Below, piece after piece: positions 1 through 9,570 of a stretch of DNA of 64,000 bases (position 1 is its first letter; each line of letters begins with the position of its first letter). Source of the DNA: Candidatus Sumerlaeota bacterium (lineage in GTDB: Bacteria; Sumerlaeota; Sumerlaeia; MWCT01; JAUWMI01); contig JAUWMI010000015.1 of NCBI GenBank assembly GCA_030613245.1, positions 1 through 64,000 of the forward strand, written 5' to 3'. Position numbers and translations under genes: made by a program. The notes under the pieces were generated by a model. The model was not told the origin of the DNA. It saw only the letters and a program-made list of their open reading frames with translations, and did not search any database.

Positions 1-669
1 TGAAATCGTTATGGTCACATCATTCGGATCATCTATTTCTGCAGTAAAAGTCCCTTGATCTGCAATAGGCGAATCATTGTAGCCGGTAACATAACCTATA
101 TTGTCCCATATGTTTTCCACGACGATATCATCCTCTATGTGTTTATAAGGAGGATTACCCTCAGGGTCCTCCATGTATGACATCAGGTGTAGTTTCGTCT
201 CCAGTTTTTCAAAAGAAATCACCTTGTACGTATATGGACCCGGAACAAAGCTGGCCTTGTTGATATAAAAGGTGAAGCTATCGTTAACAATGTGCGGGCG
301 AGGCTTGCGCAGATGATGGAAATTGTATGCTGTATCACCATCAACCGGCTTCAGCTGCCACTTCTCATTATAATTAGAGGGTGTAGTCGAATCCAGACAA
401 CGCCACTGCTGCAACTGATACGTTGCATTAAGTGGCTTACCCCGATCAGGATGCCCACGCTCTTCATACTTCAGCTGATTATCCACAGAGCGCAGGTACG
501 CCACCACCGCCTTTACCTTGCCATCCTCAAACTCCGCATCATCTACACTATCTCCACCAACCCACACCTTCGCCTGAAAATTTTGCTCTTCGGTTGGATC
601 TGGATACAATACCCTCATTGCCCCGGGCATCTCCTCCTGCGGCCTTTGGATTTGCAATGGCCTCCACAT
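1..669 (-). CDS. hypothetical protein, 3' end beyond the window
   Basis: This frame is open from an ATG at 669 to the window edge (223 codons) and is not closed. The product is acidic and rich in aromatic residues and turns, with stretches such as YPDPTEEQNFQAKVWVGGD and PFADQG-like loops, as in an extracellular beta-rich protein; I do not recognise a family. No signal peptide is visible. The start is uncertain: a GGAGGAG at 631-637 would serve an ATG at 618 at 12 nt spacing. The neighbouring frame upstream (from ATG 682) also reads like protein (VEAIANPKAAGGD) and would join this one if one base were lost from the G3/C4 run at 621-627. A one-base error or a decayed 5' end is therefore possible. 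Confidence 0.6.
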   Translation of the reverse strand, partial: MWRPLQIQRPQEEMPGAMRVLYPDPTEEQNFQAKVWVGGDSVDDAEFEDGKVKAVVAYLRSVDNQLKYEERGHPDRGKPLNATYQLQQWRCLDSTTPSNYNEKWQLKPVDGDTAYNFHHLRKPRPHIVNDSFTFYINKASFVPGPYTYKVISFEKLETKLHLMSYMEDPEGNPPYKHIEDDIVVENIWDNIGYVTGYNDSPIADQGTFTAEIDDPNDVTITIS

Positions 670-726
670 TATGATTCTTCATCTGTAGTGTCCTGGCTTG
701 GGACAGTCTCCAATTTTTGGCTGGCA

Positions 727-754
727 TGTAGGGGCGTTTAATTAAACGCCCTAC
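727..754. repeat. GTAGGGG-ended palindrome, TTTAATTAAA core
   Basis: A short near-perfect palindrome with ends GTAGGGGCG and CGCCCTAC around the core TTTAATTAAA. The same core recurs at 831-856, 22989-23018 and 34010-34039. It lies upstream of the minus-strand gene that runs off the left edge. Confidence 0.85.
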
Positions 755-830
755 CTCTATCTCCAGGGCGATTCATCTGAAAAAAGCCTCAACATCGCAG
801 GCCGACGAAAAAAAATCTGTGTCCAAACCC

Positions 831-880
831 TAGGGGCGTTTAATTAAACGCCCCTACAATTACCATGAAATCCCAAGAAC
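831..880. repeat. GTAGGGG-family palindrome with extended repeat flank
   Basis: The second TTTAATTAAA-core palindrome (831-856) is followed by AATCCCAAGAACC. That flank is also found beside the copy at 34010, so the repeated unit is longer than the palindrome itself. Confidence 0.8.
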
Positions 881-1101
881 CCACGTTATATTAGACGTAA
901 CAGTCGGCATGCGGGGAACGCAAGATTACTGTTTGGGTGTCAAACTTCATTCCTCTGCATCAATCCAGGGAGCAAAGCTGCTCTTTGCCTTTACAAACAC
1001 GTTTTTAATCCAATTACCGAATGGAAGTCAATCATTTTCTTGAATAAAAGCCTATTTTTCGAGTATTTTTATGAGGATCAGGGACTTCAGAAGACCACTT
1101 T

Positions 1102-1174
1102 TTAGACAGGATTTACAAGATTTACAAGATTCTTAAGATTTTTTCATCCTGTTAATCTTGTTCATCATGTCTAA
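1102..1174. repeat. 73-bp element with ~21-bp terminal inverted repeats
   Basis: The left end (TTAGACAGGAT, then ACAAGATT) pairs with the right end (AATCTTGT, then ATGTCTAA) with a few mismatches, so the whole element folds back on itself. A short direct repeat ACAAGATT lies in the left arm. It sits in the 597-bp space (670-1266) between the first gene and the TPR-like gene, which otherwise shows no coding potential. Confidence 0.7.
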
Positions 1175-1266
1175 TAATTTCTGTCATTTTTTGCTTCTTT
1201 TCAGATAAAGACTTCTGTCTCTTAAGCAAAGGGTTTAAGCAAAGCAGGAAACAATCAAAGGGGTGG

Positions 1267-2448
1267 TTAAATATCGGGAACAGTTGACGGGAAAAACTCA
1301 CCTGTATTGGGATTATAAATCCACTCGCCGCCAAACGGCTCGAGCGATTTAAACTTCTCGCCGTAGAGTTCATCAAGCGTCTTGGGATAAGCGCCGTGCA
1401 GCTCCTTATAGCGGGCAATGTCTGTGCGTACCGCCCGAACTAAAACTTTCACATGGTCAATAATATCGTGGGCATCGCTGATGAAGTCCGAATTCTGACT
1501 CGTGCGCTCAGGCCGAATATAATAAAACAAACCATAGGGCTCCGGAGGTATGCCCTTTATCTCGACAAAACTCTTCTGTACTATCTCCTGAAAATAGGGC
1601 ATCATCCTTTCGCCACGGCGCTCGTACTGATCAATCAGATTCAACAGCCTTGCATGATGTGGCAGCTGAGAACTGCCGAGCACCCCCTCTTTCACAAGGT
1701 CATCCAGTTTCTCAATCTCCTTACCAAATTTTTCCTTATATTTCGCCGCCGCCTCGTTCAGAACCTTAACGTACCACCGGGAGATCACCTCACGCAGTCG
1801 CCTTTTGGTCAATGCAATAATCACATCGTTATTCTGGTCCAGGGCCCGGAGGTAGTCCTCAATATACTTCTCATATGCAATCCTGTACCTTCCCCACTTG
1901 AGCTCTATGTAGCTCAGTATACGATGCACATGATCTGGACAGTCAGGGGACTTCAAGGCCTGGCGGTAGTAGTACTTGGCCCGTTGGTAGTCTTGGATAT
2001 CCCACACGCAGACGTAGCCGGCCCAATAAGGAAGTATGTAATGGCGAGGGTTCTTTAACATTCCTTTGTCAATTAGCGCCAGCCCCTGCTCGTGATTTCT
2101 CCCTTCCTCACCAATCACCATCTGACCAAATGTATAGGCAGGGATAAACTTTGGATCCAGATCCGTAATGACATCAAACAGGTTATAGATCGGCCGATAG
2201 TCGCGATCGGTTGTGAAGTGGGCTCCAAATGACTGGATCGAGCGAAGCCACAGAAAATCCGCAAGAATCATGTCGTAGCCCAGGGCGATCAACTTGACGT
2301 ACTGGGGCGTGGGCAGATACATGCTGTCGCGATACGGAGCATATTTCTGCACCTGCTCGAGCTGTCGGTGTTGGGTTGCGATAACCCCAACCAGCAGGAT
2401 TATGAATATAATACCCCAGATAATTTTTCGCCATTCGTTCATGGGCAC
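1267..2448 (-). CDS. membrane-anchored TPR-like protein of ABC operon
   Basis: A 393-residue protein with one N-terminal membrane helix (about 9-25: IIWGIIFIILLVGVIA), so probably anchored with the bulk in the periplasm. Residues 60-230 are helical and aromatic-rich with TPR-like spacing (AKYYYRQALKSPDCPDHVH). The C-terminus (about 345-390) has the pattern YPKTLDEL followed by GGEWIYNPNTGEF, which resembles the C-terminal part of type II secretion pseudopilin-like proteins. It is the last gene of a minus-strand set behind an ABC ATPase and permease (132-bp gap containing a hairpin repeat). It may be the partner protein of that exporter. The molecular function is unknown. Confidence 0.75.
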   Translation of the reverse strand: MPMNEWRKIIWGIIFIILLVGVIATQHRQLEQVQKYAPYRDSMYLPTPQYVKLIALGYDMILADFLWLRSIQSFGAHFTTDRDYRPIYNLFDVITDLDPKFIPAYTFGQMVIGEEGRNHEQGLALIDKGMLKNPRHYILPYWAGYVCVWDIQDYQRAKYYYRQALKSPDCPDHVHRILSYIELKWGRYRIAYEKYIEDYLRALDQNNDVIIALTKRRLREVISRWYVKVLNEAAAKYKEKFGKEIEKLDDLVKEGVLGSSQLPHHARLLNLIDQYERRGERMMPYFQEIVQKSFVEIKGIPPEPYGLFYYIRPERTSQNSDFISDAHDIIDHVKVLVRAVRTDIARYKELHGAYPKTLDELYGEKFKSLEPFGGEWIYNPNTGEFFPSTVPDI

Positions 2449-2454
2449 TTATTT

Positions 2455-2530
2455 GACGGGTCGGAGAGTTTCTGACCCGTCATCCTGAACCCTTCAGCTT
2501 CGCTCAGGATAAACTCCGTGAAGGATCTCA
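2455..2530. repeat. double hairpin repeat (GACGGGTC and ATCCTGA stems)
   Basis: The first stem is GACGGGTC (2455-2462) with GACCCGTC (2474-2481). Directly after it, ATCCTGA pairs with TCAGGAT across a TTCAGCTTCGC loop, followed by GTGAAGGATCT. Similar CTTCGTTCAGAGT / GTCATTCTGA sequence occurs at 50535-50600. It sits between the ABC permease and the TPR-like gene and could attenuate or stabilise the transcript. Confidence 0.6.
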
Positions 2531-2579
2531 TTAGTCATTATGAGCAGTCGGCATTAAAGAAAACTCCCCGACTGTTCAC

Positions 2580-3524
2580 TTACTTAAAATTCCTCCGCCG
2601 AAAAACAATAATTGCCAGCAGAATAATCATGGCCGAATAGACAATGCCATAGTACACGGCCAGGCCATCCCAGGGTACTTCTTCTTTATAGATCGCTTCG
2701 GAGCGCTTATTAAAGAGTTCCAGGTTTGGCGACACGTGGGCTGCAGCCACGACAAACCAGTATTTTAATTTCCCGCCCAGTGCCACGGTAAGCCCTTTCT
2801 CATTGAGCCGCCAGGCATAGCGAATGATATCCTCGCTCATACGGCCAATAATAAAGGTCAGCACCGTGAAAATGGCACTCAGCGTTGGCGATGACACTGT
2901 GGAGTAGAGAATTGCAAAGGCCGTGATAATGGCCAACTCCAGACAGCTGTAACCCACCACCGCGAGGATATTCGCCGTTAGAGGCGAATGATAGAGTTGC
3001 AAAAGGGTACCCATGGTGCGGCCTGTCGCGACGAAAAACGACTGAATCAGATACATGCCGTACTGAGCAACCGTGGGGGCCTGATAAATGCCTTGTTCAC
3101 TAATCTTGCCAATCGCCGCTGAAACAGTCTCATCACTCACCAGGTCTTGAAAATAGATTACAAAAAGAAAAAACGCGGTCATGATGAGCATCATGACGTA
3201 AACTGTCAGCAGTAGCCCGCCATATTTTCCCAGGACAAACTGGTAGCGGTCAATCGGCTTGGAGATGATCGTGTAAATCGTCTTCTTATCCATCTCATTA
3301 TACACCAGGCCGATACCCACAAAGACGGCGATGAGTAAACCAAAGAAACTAATGCTTGCTAAACCTAGATCTTTAATAAGCTTGTCCTTGGCGGCAATGG
3401 TCAAATCACTGATCACTCCTGAACTGGCCATGATCAGCAGCGCAAAAATGAGCAGGATGTATAAGATTCTATTGCGCACCGCCTCCTTAAACGTATTCCG
3501 GGCTATCGCCAGGATCTTTAGCAT
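2580..3524 (-). CDS. ABC-2 type transporter permease
   Basis: A 314-residue integral membrane protein with about six predicted helices (near 22-40, 57-78, 105-127, 183-205, 212-230, 288-309). The segment DKKTIYTIISKPIDRYQF after the second helix is typical of NosY/ABC-2 permeases. The stop of the upstream ATPase gene and this ATG share one base (TAATG at 3522-3526), so the two are translationally coupled and form one exporter. The substrate is not deducible. The downstream membrane-anchored protein (1267-2448) may complete the system. Confidence 0.88.
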   Translation of the reverse strand: MLKILAIARNTFKEAVRNRILYILLIFALLIMASSGVISDLTIAAKDKLIKDLGLASISFFGLLIAVFVGIGLVYNEMDKKTIYTIISKPIDRYQFVLGKYGGLLLTVYVMMLIMTAFFLFVIYFQDLVSDETVSAAIGKISEQGIYQAPTVAQYGMYLIQSFFVATGRTMGTLLQLYHSPLTANILAVVGYSCLELAIITAFAILYSTVSSPTLSAIFTVLTFIIGRMSEDIIRYAWRLNEKGLTVALGGKLKYWFVVAAAHVSPNLELFNKRSEAIYKEEVPWDGLAVYYGIVYSAMIILLAIIVFRRRNFK

Positions 3525-4489
3525 TACTGTCCTCCTCCTTCAATCTGGCGAATGAAATACTCTTCCAGAGTCTCTTGCCGAGGGATATACGAGACCAGCT
3601 GTGCCGGACTGGCAAGAATGGTTCGGACGATCTTTTCCGCGTCGGCTTTCTGGCGCACGCAGACCATCACGTCCTGCTTGCGTACGATCACGCGCTCGCA
3701 TTTTCCCTCCAGATCTTTCAGCATCTCCTCCTGCAGGTTACTGGCCACGATCTCGTATTCCTTGATCTGGGCCGACAGCAGGTCACGGAGGTAACCAACA
3801 TTGATCAATTTCCCCTTGTAGAGAATGCCGACTCGATCGCAGATCATCTCGGCGTCAGAGAGAATGTGGGACGAGAAGAAGACCGTTTTCCCTTCCTCTT
3901 TCAAGTTCAGGATTATATCGCGCATTTCCTTTCGACCAAATGGATCCAGGCCGGACTGTGGTTCGTCTAGAAACACAATTCGCGGATCGTTCAAAAGCGC
4001 CTGGCCCAGTCCGATACGCTGAAGCATGCCCTTGGAATAGCCCCTGAGCGGGAGGTTTGCCGCGTGGGTTAAGCCGACCATCTCCAGAATTTCGTCAATC
4101 TTCGCTCTGCGTGTCTTTCGAGCCATCCCATAAAGCTGTCCGTAGTAGTCCAGGAATTCCCAGCCCTTCAAGTAATCATAAAAGTAGGGATTCTCCGGCA
4201 AAAAACCGATCTGTGCTTTTACTCTCCTATCACCAAGCGGCTTTCCCATGATCCGGGCGTTGCCCTCGGTTGGAAAAATCAGGCCCATGAAAATCTTGAT
4301 CGCCGTTGTTTTGCCTGCTCCGTTAGGCCCAAGAAGCCCGAAGATTTCACCTTCATTGACCGTCAAATTTAACTCCTGAAGCGCGGCGACCCGGCGTCCC
4401 TTCAAGCGGATTTTTATCCGGCCATACTCTACCCCGATGACATCCTGCACATACACTTTCGTCAGGTCTGTCGTCTCAACGATGGCCAT
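3524..4489 (-). CDS. ABC transporter ATP-binding protein
   Basis: The 321-residue ATPase of an ABC-2 exporter. Visible motifs are Walker [10 protein letters not shown] (about residues 54-62), the Q-loop region [16 protein letters not shown], a signature in degenerate form ([15 protein letters not shown]) and Walker B/D-loop [13 protein letters not shown], then the switch histidine in FFSSHILSD. The C-terminal 90 residues form the accessory domain common in the CcmA/NatA-like group. It is the first gene of the minus-strand exporter operon and is divergent from the glycosidase gene at 4857. Confidence 0.93.
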   Translation of the reverse strand: MAIVETTDLTKVYVQDVIGVEYGRIKIRLKGRRVAALQELNLTVNEGEIFGLLGPNGAGKTTAIKIFMGLIFPTEGNARIMGKPLGDRRVKAQIGFLPENPYFYDYLKGWEFLDYYGQLYGMARKTRRAKIDEILEMVGLTHAANLPLRGYSKGMLQRIGLGQALLNDPRIVFLDEPQSGLDPFGRKEMRDIILNLKEEGKTVFFSSHILSDAEMICDRVGILYKGKLINVGYLRDLLSAQIKEYEIVASNLQEEMLKDLEGKCERVIVRKQDVMVCVRQKADAEKIVRTILASPAQLVSYIPRQETLEEYFIRQIEGGGQ

Positions 4490-4856
4490 GAGCCATACCT
4501 CCCTGCTGATTCTGCCGGGCCTCCTGGGTCTCGGTTCGCACTAGGCACCGGCTTCTCCTCTCCTTACCTACAGCCTCCAATAACACCATTGACAAGAAAG
4601 CCTGCTAGCACGATTTCGCACACATCCTTATTTTTTCAGCGCATGGCTCCCGCGGGGCTGTCTGAGGAGTAAAACAGTTCTGGATACTACCCATCCGCCT
4701 TTTTATCTGTCAAATAAAAACACCATGGTGAGGACAGCTGCTGGTCTCACGGCGCAGACCCAAAGACGGCCACACCCAAGAGTTTTTCTCTTGCCAATAC
4801 AGGCGCGTTGTGATGTTCTGAGTCAAGTCTATCTCATCAATAAAAGGAGCTGAAAA
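4490..4856. other. divergent intergenic region, no gene seen
   Basis: These 367 bp separate the ABC exporter operon (minus) from the exported glycosidase gene (plus), so promoters for both must lie here. I see no convincing -35/-10 pair, RNA gene or repeat. Only the AGGAG ribosome site just before 4857 is clear. Confidence 0.5.
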
Positions 4857-7172
4857 ATGAAGCGTCTTAGTTTGGTCGCTGCGCTGTGTTTTATTCTTCT
4901 TGCAATACCTCTATCCCATGGCCAGGAAGAACCACAAGTCACCACTCAGCAGAAACAACTTGCCCGGGCTGTACTCAAACAGCTCGACAAACCGCTGGTG
5001 CGCTCTTTTCTCTCGCGGATCGTCCTTCCTGGCGAGGAGAACATTCGACACGAGCGCTTAGTAGGCGAAGGGGTGAAGCACATTTTTGAATTCCACCAGG
5101 ATGGGCCTTACCTGATTAACGTGCTGACCGTTGACCTTACGCAGCCCACGATTCATCTGGAAGCGGAAAAGGGCAAAGACGCCTTGTTTCAAGGCGACAA
5201 AGTGGAAGAAATGGCTGCCCGAGAAAGCTATAAGGGCCATCGCGTGATTGCCGCCGTGAACGCGGATTTCTATAAAGGCAATTTCAGGCCTATCGGCTTC
5301 TTTGTGGACGAAGGGATGATCTTCACCAATCCCCATCCTAATCGTGCCGCCTTTCTTGTTAACAAAAACGGCGAGCCCTATATTCAGACAGTCTCGATGT
5401 CTACAGTAGTGAAAACTGCATCCGGGGAGATCTCCGTGGATGCTATCAATCCTACTGAACACTCCCCGGACACCGTGGAACTCTATACCCCGCCTTTTGG
5501 ATCTTCTACGAGAACCGATGCCGACCGCACAGAGGTAGAGATGGAGATGCTGGGCAAGGAATTTATCCCAAATGTGCCCTGCCAGGCACGCATTGTGGCG
5601 GTCAGAGAAAATCAAGGCAACAGCCCGCTGGCTCCGGGCCGGCTCGTGCTCTCTGGCAGCGGGACAGGTAAAACCATGGTGGAACAGTACTGTGCCCCGG
5701 GCAACGTCGTCACGCTTCTCGCCAGTATCCCCCAAATACCTGGGCCTGTTGTAATGGCTGTTGGTGGCACGCCAAAGATTCTATCCAACGGAGAGGTGGA
5801 CATCAATATCGAGAAAGAACACATCAATAGGAACTTCGCTACAGATAAGCACCCCCGAACTGCAGTCGGCTTTGATAAGGCGAAGACCACATTATACCTC
5901 GTCGCCGTGGATGGCCGCCAACCTCTGGTCAGCGTTGGAATTAATCTCTATAGTCTCGCGGAGTACCTGCGCGAGCTCGGCGCAGATGAGGCGATCAACC
6001 TGGATGGCGGAGGGTCAACGACAATGTGGATTCGTGGCGAGGTTACGAACAAACCTTCTGACCGTGGAGGCCCGCGCACAGTGTCGAACGCCATTCTCGT
6101 GGTCAGCACACAACCAACGGGGCCACTTCATCGCATCGAACTCTTCCCTTCTCTTACCTGTGTGCCACCTAATGTCTCGGTGAAGTTCTCGGTCGAGGGC
6201 TACGATCAATATTATAACCCCGTCACTGTGAAACCTGAAGCAATTCGCTGGTACACAACCAAAGGACTGGGTACGATCAATTCAATGGGTGTCCTTCACA
6301 CATCAACCAGCTCGGCTGAAGGATCAGTCATGGCGCGCATGCCCGAGCGGGGACTCCACGCCTCCAGCGGTACTAAGGTGCGGCCAGCGGCCCGGCTGGA
6401 ATTTGATCCATCTTTGCTTCTCCTGACAACTGGCGAACAGCGATTGCTTAGCTACAAGGCATACGATGCGACTGGCCGCAAACTCTTCGTAACAAATGAC
6501 ATGCTGAATAGTGCAGCGCCTGATTGTGTAAAATGGGAGCCTGACACCCTGACAATTACCGGTTTGGAAAAGGGGAAAGGCGAGCTCATGCTCGCTCTGG
6601 AATGGGCTGGCGCCAAGGTGCCGGTCTACGTTGACATGTACAAGACCGAGGTGATCGAGAGCTTTGATGCGCTGCCCCCAGGCGAGGCGAAAGAGCTCCT
6701 CACCGGCCAGAAGTACGACCCTGATAAAACCCTGCTATCGCTGGATCGCGAGCTGAAGATACAGGGCGAGGCTGCCACGCGGCTGACCTATTCAATGGAA
6801 CATGGTGGAACCACGCTGATTTCGCGCGTGCTCAATGCACCGATTCCGGGCGAGCCACAGAAGCTTGCCCTCTGGGTGTATGGCGATGGAAAGGAGCAGT
6901 GGCTGAGAGGCGAGCTCAAAGATCGCGACGGCGAAGCGTATCTGATAGACTTCACCGAGGGAGCAAAAGGCATTAACTGGAAGGATACGTGGCGGTACAT
7001 CCAGATCAATCGGGACGAGATCGTACCAAAGTGGACCAATCCGGCAGCGCGACTTGACTTCCCGATTACCTTTGTGCGACTCTACCTTGTTCAGGCTCGT
7101 GAAGCAAAGAAGAGCGACGGTTCGATACTGCTCGATTCCCTGGAAGCCATCTATCCGCCTGAGGTGGATTAA
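4857..7172 (+). CDS. exported phosphodiester glycosidase (NAGPA) domain protein
   Basis: A 771-residue secreted protein with a Sec signal peptide (1-22, ending SHG-Q). Residues about 90-405 match the phosphodiester glycosidase/NAGPA family. Visible motifs are NADFYKGNFRPIGFF, RTAVGFDKAKTTLYLVAVDGR (first part about 335), then AINLDGGGSTTMW (about 378-390) and a final SNAILVVS strand. This family removes sugars joined through phosphodiester bonds, as in GlcNAc-phosphate caps and some cell-surface or exopolysaccharide linkages. The remaining 360 residues are beta-rich, probably Ig-like and carbohydrate-binding modules, and end in a region resembling a jelly roll (WVYGDGKEQWLRGELKDRDG). The start has AGGAG at good spacing. 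The substrate is unknown. Confidence 0.88.
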   Translation: MKRLSLVAALCFILLAIPLSHGQEEPQVTTQQKQLARAVLKQLDKPLVRSFLSRIVLPGEENIRHERLVGEGVKHIFEFHQDGPYLINVLTVDLTQPTIHLEAEKGKDALFQGDKVEEMAARESYKGHRVIAAVNADFYKGNFRPIGFFVDEGMIFTNPHPNRAAFLVNKNGEPYIQTVSMSTVVKTASGEISVDAINPTEHSPDTVELYTPPFGSSTRTDADRTEVEMEMLGKEFIPNVPCQARIVAVRENQGNSPLAPGRLVLSGSGTGKTMVEQYCAPGNVVTLLASIPQIPGPVVMAVGGTPKILSNGEVDINIEKEHINRNFATDKHPRTAVGFDKAKTTLYLVAVDGRQPLVSVGINLYSLAEYLRELGADEAINLDGGGSTTMWIRGEVTNKPSDRGGPRTVSNAILVVSTQPTGPLHRIELFPSLTCVPPNVSVKFSVEGYDQYYNPVTVKPEAIRWYTTKGLGTINSMGVLHTSTSSAEGSVMARMPERGLHASSGTKVRPAARLEFDPSLLLLTTGEQRLLSYKAYDATGRKLFVTNDMLNSAAPDCVKWEPDTLTITGLEKGKGELMLALEWAGAKVPVYVDMYKTEVIESFDALPPGEAKELLTGQKYDPDKTLLSLDRELKIQGEAATRLTYSMEHGGTTLISRVLNAPIPGEPQKLALWVYGDGKEQWLRGELKDRDGEAYLIDFTEGAKGINWKDTWRYIQINRDEIVPKWTNPAARLDFPITFVRLYLVQAREAKKSDGSILLDSLEAIYPPEVD

Positions 7173-7224
7173 TCTACACGTCGAGTAAGTACGTGAATAT
7201 ACTAAGGAAAAGGAGGGTGTGAAA

Positions 7225-7977
7225 ATGAGAAGAGGCATTGTAGTCGTAGGGATTGCGGTGATCATGATTCTTAGCGCGATGGCTGCTTTCTCGATGCAAA
7301 CGGAAGAAAAGAAAGCTGTTGAAAAAGCGGCGGCACCACCTGCTGCTGAAGTGCAGCAGCCAGCGCCGACTCCAGCGCAACCGCCGGGGATGAGGGAAAT
7401 GCGGATGAGGAGGCCCGGGATGCCCATGCAACCGGAAATGATGAGCCCCGAAATGATGGAGCGCAGGATGGACCGGACGATGGAGCGGGAACAAATGCAG
7501 ATGCGCATGAAAGAGCACATGAGACGGATGATGAAGATACGCGCACTCCACATGATTCTCACGCATCAGGAGGCGCTGAAGCTGTCTGAGGAGCAAGTAA
7601 AAACCATCAAGCAGGTGCGTATGGATTCCGAAAAAGCGCAGATCAATAACCACTCGGCCTTGAGAAAGGCGGAAATGGACTTTGACGCCCTTGTTGCTGA
7701 AGACGAGCTTGATATGGACGCCATCGAGAAAAAGGCTAAGGAAATCGGCTCGCTTGAGACGGAGGCAAAGCTTATTCCCATTCGCACCGCGCACAAAGTG
7801 ATGAGCGTGCTCTCGCCCGAGCAGAAGGTGAAATTCAAAGAGCTCTCTGCCAGCATGATGCGCGAAATGCAGGCAATACCTGGAGCACGTCCGATGATGG
7901 GGCCCGACATGTCCAGAATGCCACGTCCGGGCCAACCAGTGCCGCCGGAGCCAGAGGACGGCATAGAAGTAAAGTAA
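7225..7977 (+). CDS. Spy/CpxP-like periplasmic protein, Met-rich
   Basis: A 250-residue exported protein with a signal peptide (about 1-24, cleaving near AFS-MQ). Next comes an Ala/Pro-rich linker and a block of Met/Arg/Glu (MRMRRPGMPMQPEMMSPEMM). The helical C-terminal half has the LTxxQ-like pattern of Spy/CpxP and zinc-resistance proteins (LTHQEALKLSEEQVKTIK and LSPEQKVKFKEL). The Met-rich part could bind metal or chaperone envelope proteins; this is inference. The ATG at 7225 is preferred over the GTG at 7219 because AGGAGG (7211-7216) is eight bases upstream. It lies 52 bp after the glycosidase gene, possibly the same transcript. Confidence 0.8.
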   Translation: MRRGIVVVGIAVIMILSAMAAFSMQTEEKKAVEKAAAPPAAEVQQPAPTPAQPPGMREMRMRRPGMPMQPEMMSPEMMERRMDRTMEREQMQMRMKEHMRRMMKIRALHMILTHQEALKLSEEQVKTIKQVRMDSEKAQINNHSALRKAEMDFDALVAEDELDMDAIEKKAKEIGSLETEAKLIPIRTAHKVMSVLSPEQKVKFKELSASMMREMQAIPGARPMMGPDMSRMPRPGQPVPPEPEDGIEVK

Positions 7978-8120
7978 AAGAATTGCAGTATGTCAGCGTG
8001 GTGACGTAGTGGTCATAATGAGTGTGAACCATAACGGCATCACATTTGACAGAATCAAATTCTTATCGTAACAAGCGCTTATTCGAGATTATGCCTTGGT
8101 GGCCGATCTTGACTGAATAC

Positions 8121-8240
8121 TACCACGAAGGTACAGAGGCACAAAGTATTGAATTGCAAAATGGAAATTTAAAATTTGATATTTGCAATTAGTTTTACAA
8201 TCTTCCCCTCCGTGAGTATCTCTATGCCTCCGTGTCTCGC
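8121..8240. repeat. long imperfect inverted repeat (CACGAAGG...CCTCCGTG)
   Basis: The left arm ACCACGAAGGTACAGAGGCA and the right arm CTCTATGCCTCCGTGTCTCG are imperfectly complementary across an AT-rich middle. It fills most of the 332-bp space between the Spy-like gene and the exported oxidoreductase. It resembles the interspersed repeats at 9502 and 43648 in layout but not in exact sequence. Confidence 0.6.
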
Positions 8241-8309
8241 TGGCTCTACTAAAGAGCTGTCACCAATTTCATTCATCGCACGTAGGCCCCTATGAAGGAA
8301 GAGAGAAAA

Positions 8310-9374
8310 ATGTTCGCTCAGCACATGCCTGATGAATCGCGACATCTGAAGCGGTACCGCATCACGAGCGCACTTGCGATCTTACTCATATTCGGCACAT
8401 GTCTGATTCCACTTTACAGTGCGCATGGTGATAACGAGAAGTCCGAGTCCTTCAAACTCGGCATGGTTAAAGTCAGCCTCCACACCTACTGGTTCTGCTG
8501 CTTCTTTAATACTTATGATCCGACACTGCTCGAAAAACATGCTCCCGGAATGCACGCACGAAATCTCCAGGTTAAGGAGGTGACCCTTCCTCTACCAGGT
8601 GTTGAGGTAGTGAAGGTTTGGGATCCTGATCCTGAAAAGGCGCGCCAGATTGCTGCGACATTCAATATCCCCACCGTGGCCACCAGCCTTGACGATATGC
8701 TCTCCGGCATTGATGGTGTTATAATAACCGATACCCGCGGCGATGGTTCAGATCACTACGAGCTGGCCAGGCCATTTCTGGCGAAGGGAATTCCGACGTT
8801 CGTGGATAAGCCGTTTGCTGACTCTATAGCGGCAGCGAGGCGCATTATTGCCCTGGCGCACAAGACAGGCACGCCAATGATGTCAACCTCCATCCTGCGC
8901 TACGTTAAAGGTGTGGAAGAAGTGAAGGCCCATCTCGACGAGGCTGGCGACATCCAGGCAGTGGTGGCGTTAGGCACGGGTCATCCCATTATCTATGGCA
9001 TTCATACCATCGAAATGCTCCATAGCATTATGGGGGCGGGGATCGAATCTGTGCAGAACATCGGCAACCAGAAGAGGGACATTCTCAAGCTGCACTATGC
9101 GGACGGCCGTGATGCGGTAGCTGTGATTGCACACGATGCCAAAACCGTGTTTCGTACGGATGTCCTTGGAAGCGAAAAGCACCTCTCAACCGGCGACATT
9201 GACCGCACAGGATATCAAACTGGCGCCCACGGCACCATGAAGGCCTTCATTCAAATGCTCCGCACGAAAACCCCGTCGGTTCCTCATGATACGACTCTGG
9301 AGGTACTCAAGGTGCTCCACGCAGGCCAGCAGTCGCTCAAAACCGGCGAACCAATCTTCCTCAAGGATCTTTAG
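8310..9374 (+). CDS. exported Gfo/Idh/MocA family oxidoreductase
   Basis: A 354-residue NAD(P)-type oxidoreductase of the Gfo/Idh/MocA family with an N-terminal hydrophobic export signal (about 18-39, ALAILLIFGTCLIPLYSAHG). The family usually has a cofactor fold followed by the EKP motif; here it reads VDKPFADS. Further family marks are WDPDPEKARQIAATFNIP, the ILRY stretch after the cofactor domain and the GIHTIEML helix with a conserved histidine. The normal Gly-rich dinucleotide turn at the very start is replaced by LGMVKVSLHTYW, so cofactor binding is unproven. GGAAG at 8297-8301 supports ATG 8310 over ATG 8292. Export of such an enzyme is less usual and suggests delivery with bound cofactor or a changed role. 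Confidence 0.82.
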   Translation: MFAQHMPDESRHLKRYRITSALAILLIFGTCLIPLYSAHGDNEKSESFKLGMVKVSLHTYWFCCFFNTYDPTLLEKHAPGMHARNLQVKEVTLPLPGVEVVKVWDPDPEKARQIAATFNIPTVATSLDDMLSGIDGVIITDTRGDGSDHYELARPFLAKGIPTFVDKPFADSIAAARRIIALAHKTGTPMMSTSILRYVKGVEEVKAHLDEAGDIQAVVALGTGHPIIYGIHTIEMLHSIMGAGIESVQNIGNQKRDILKLHYADGRDAVAVIAHDAKTVFRTDVLGSEKHLSTGDIDRTGYQTGAHGTMKAFIQMLRTKTPSVPHDTTLEVLKVLHAGQQSLKTGEPIFLKDL

Positions 9375-9501
9375 GAGCGCGTAATGGTACTTAGAGCACA
9401 TAACAGGAGAAATATCAAACCACGACGACAGAAAGTGGATACGCCTTAGGCGCATCAAAAAGTCAGAATAAAAAAGTATACCATCATAAGTTACAGTTAA
9501 A

Positions 9502-9567
9502 TCTCTCGGAAAGACGCTAAGAACACAAAGTTGCTGTTCTCTTTGCGACTTTGCGGCTTTGCGTGAA
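9502..9567. repeat. AAAGACGC...GCGGCTTTGCGT inverted repeat, copy 1
   Basis: The left arm (AAAGACGCTAAGAACACAAAG) pairs imperfectly with the right arm (CTTTGCGACTTTGCGGCTTTGCG). A second copy is at 43648-43706. It begins immediately after the stop of the muramidase gene and may serve as its transcript end. Confidence 0.7.
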
Positions 9568-9570
9568 AAT

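Noticed and set aside
292-741. Plus-strand frames at the left end (292-741 and 432-674)
   Set aside because: They run antisense to the better-supported minus-strand frame and have compositions typical of shadow reading; no family features.
5058-5735. Minus-strand frame of 225 codons inside the glycosidase gene
   Set aside because: It lies wholly antisense to a gene with clear catalytic motifs and shows His/Arg-rich shadow composition.
7174-7935. Long minus-strand frames opposite the Spy-like gene
   Set aside because: The His/Leu-rich product is the antisense of a Met/Glu/Arg-rich gene that has a signal peptide and a ribosome site.
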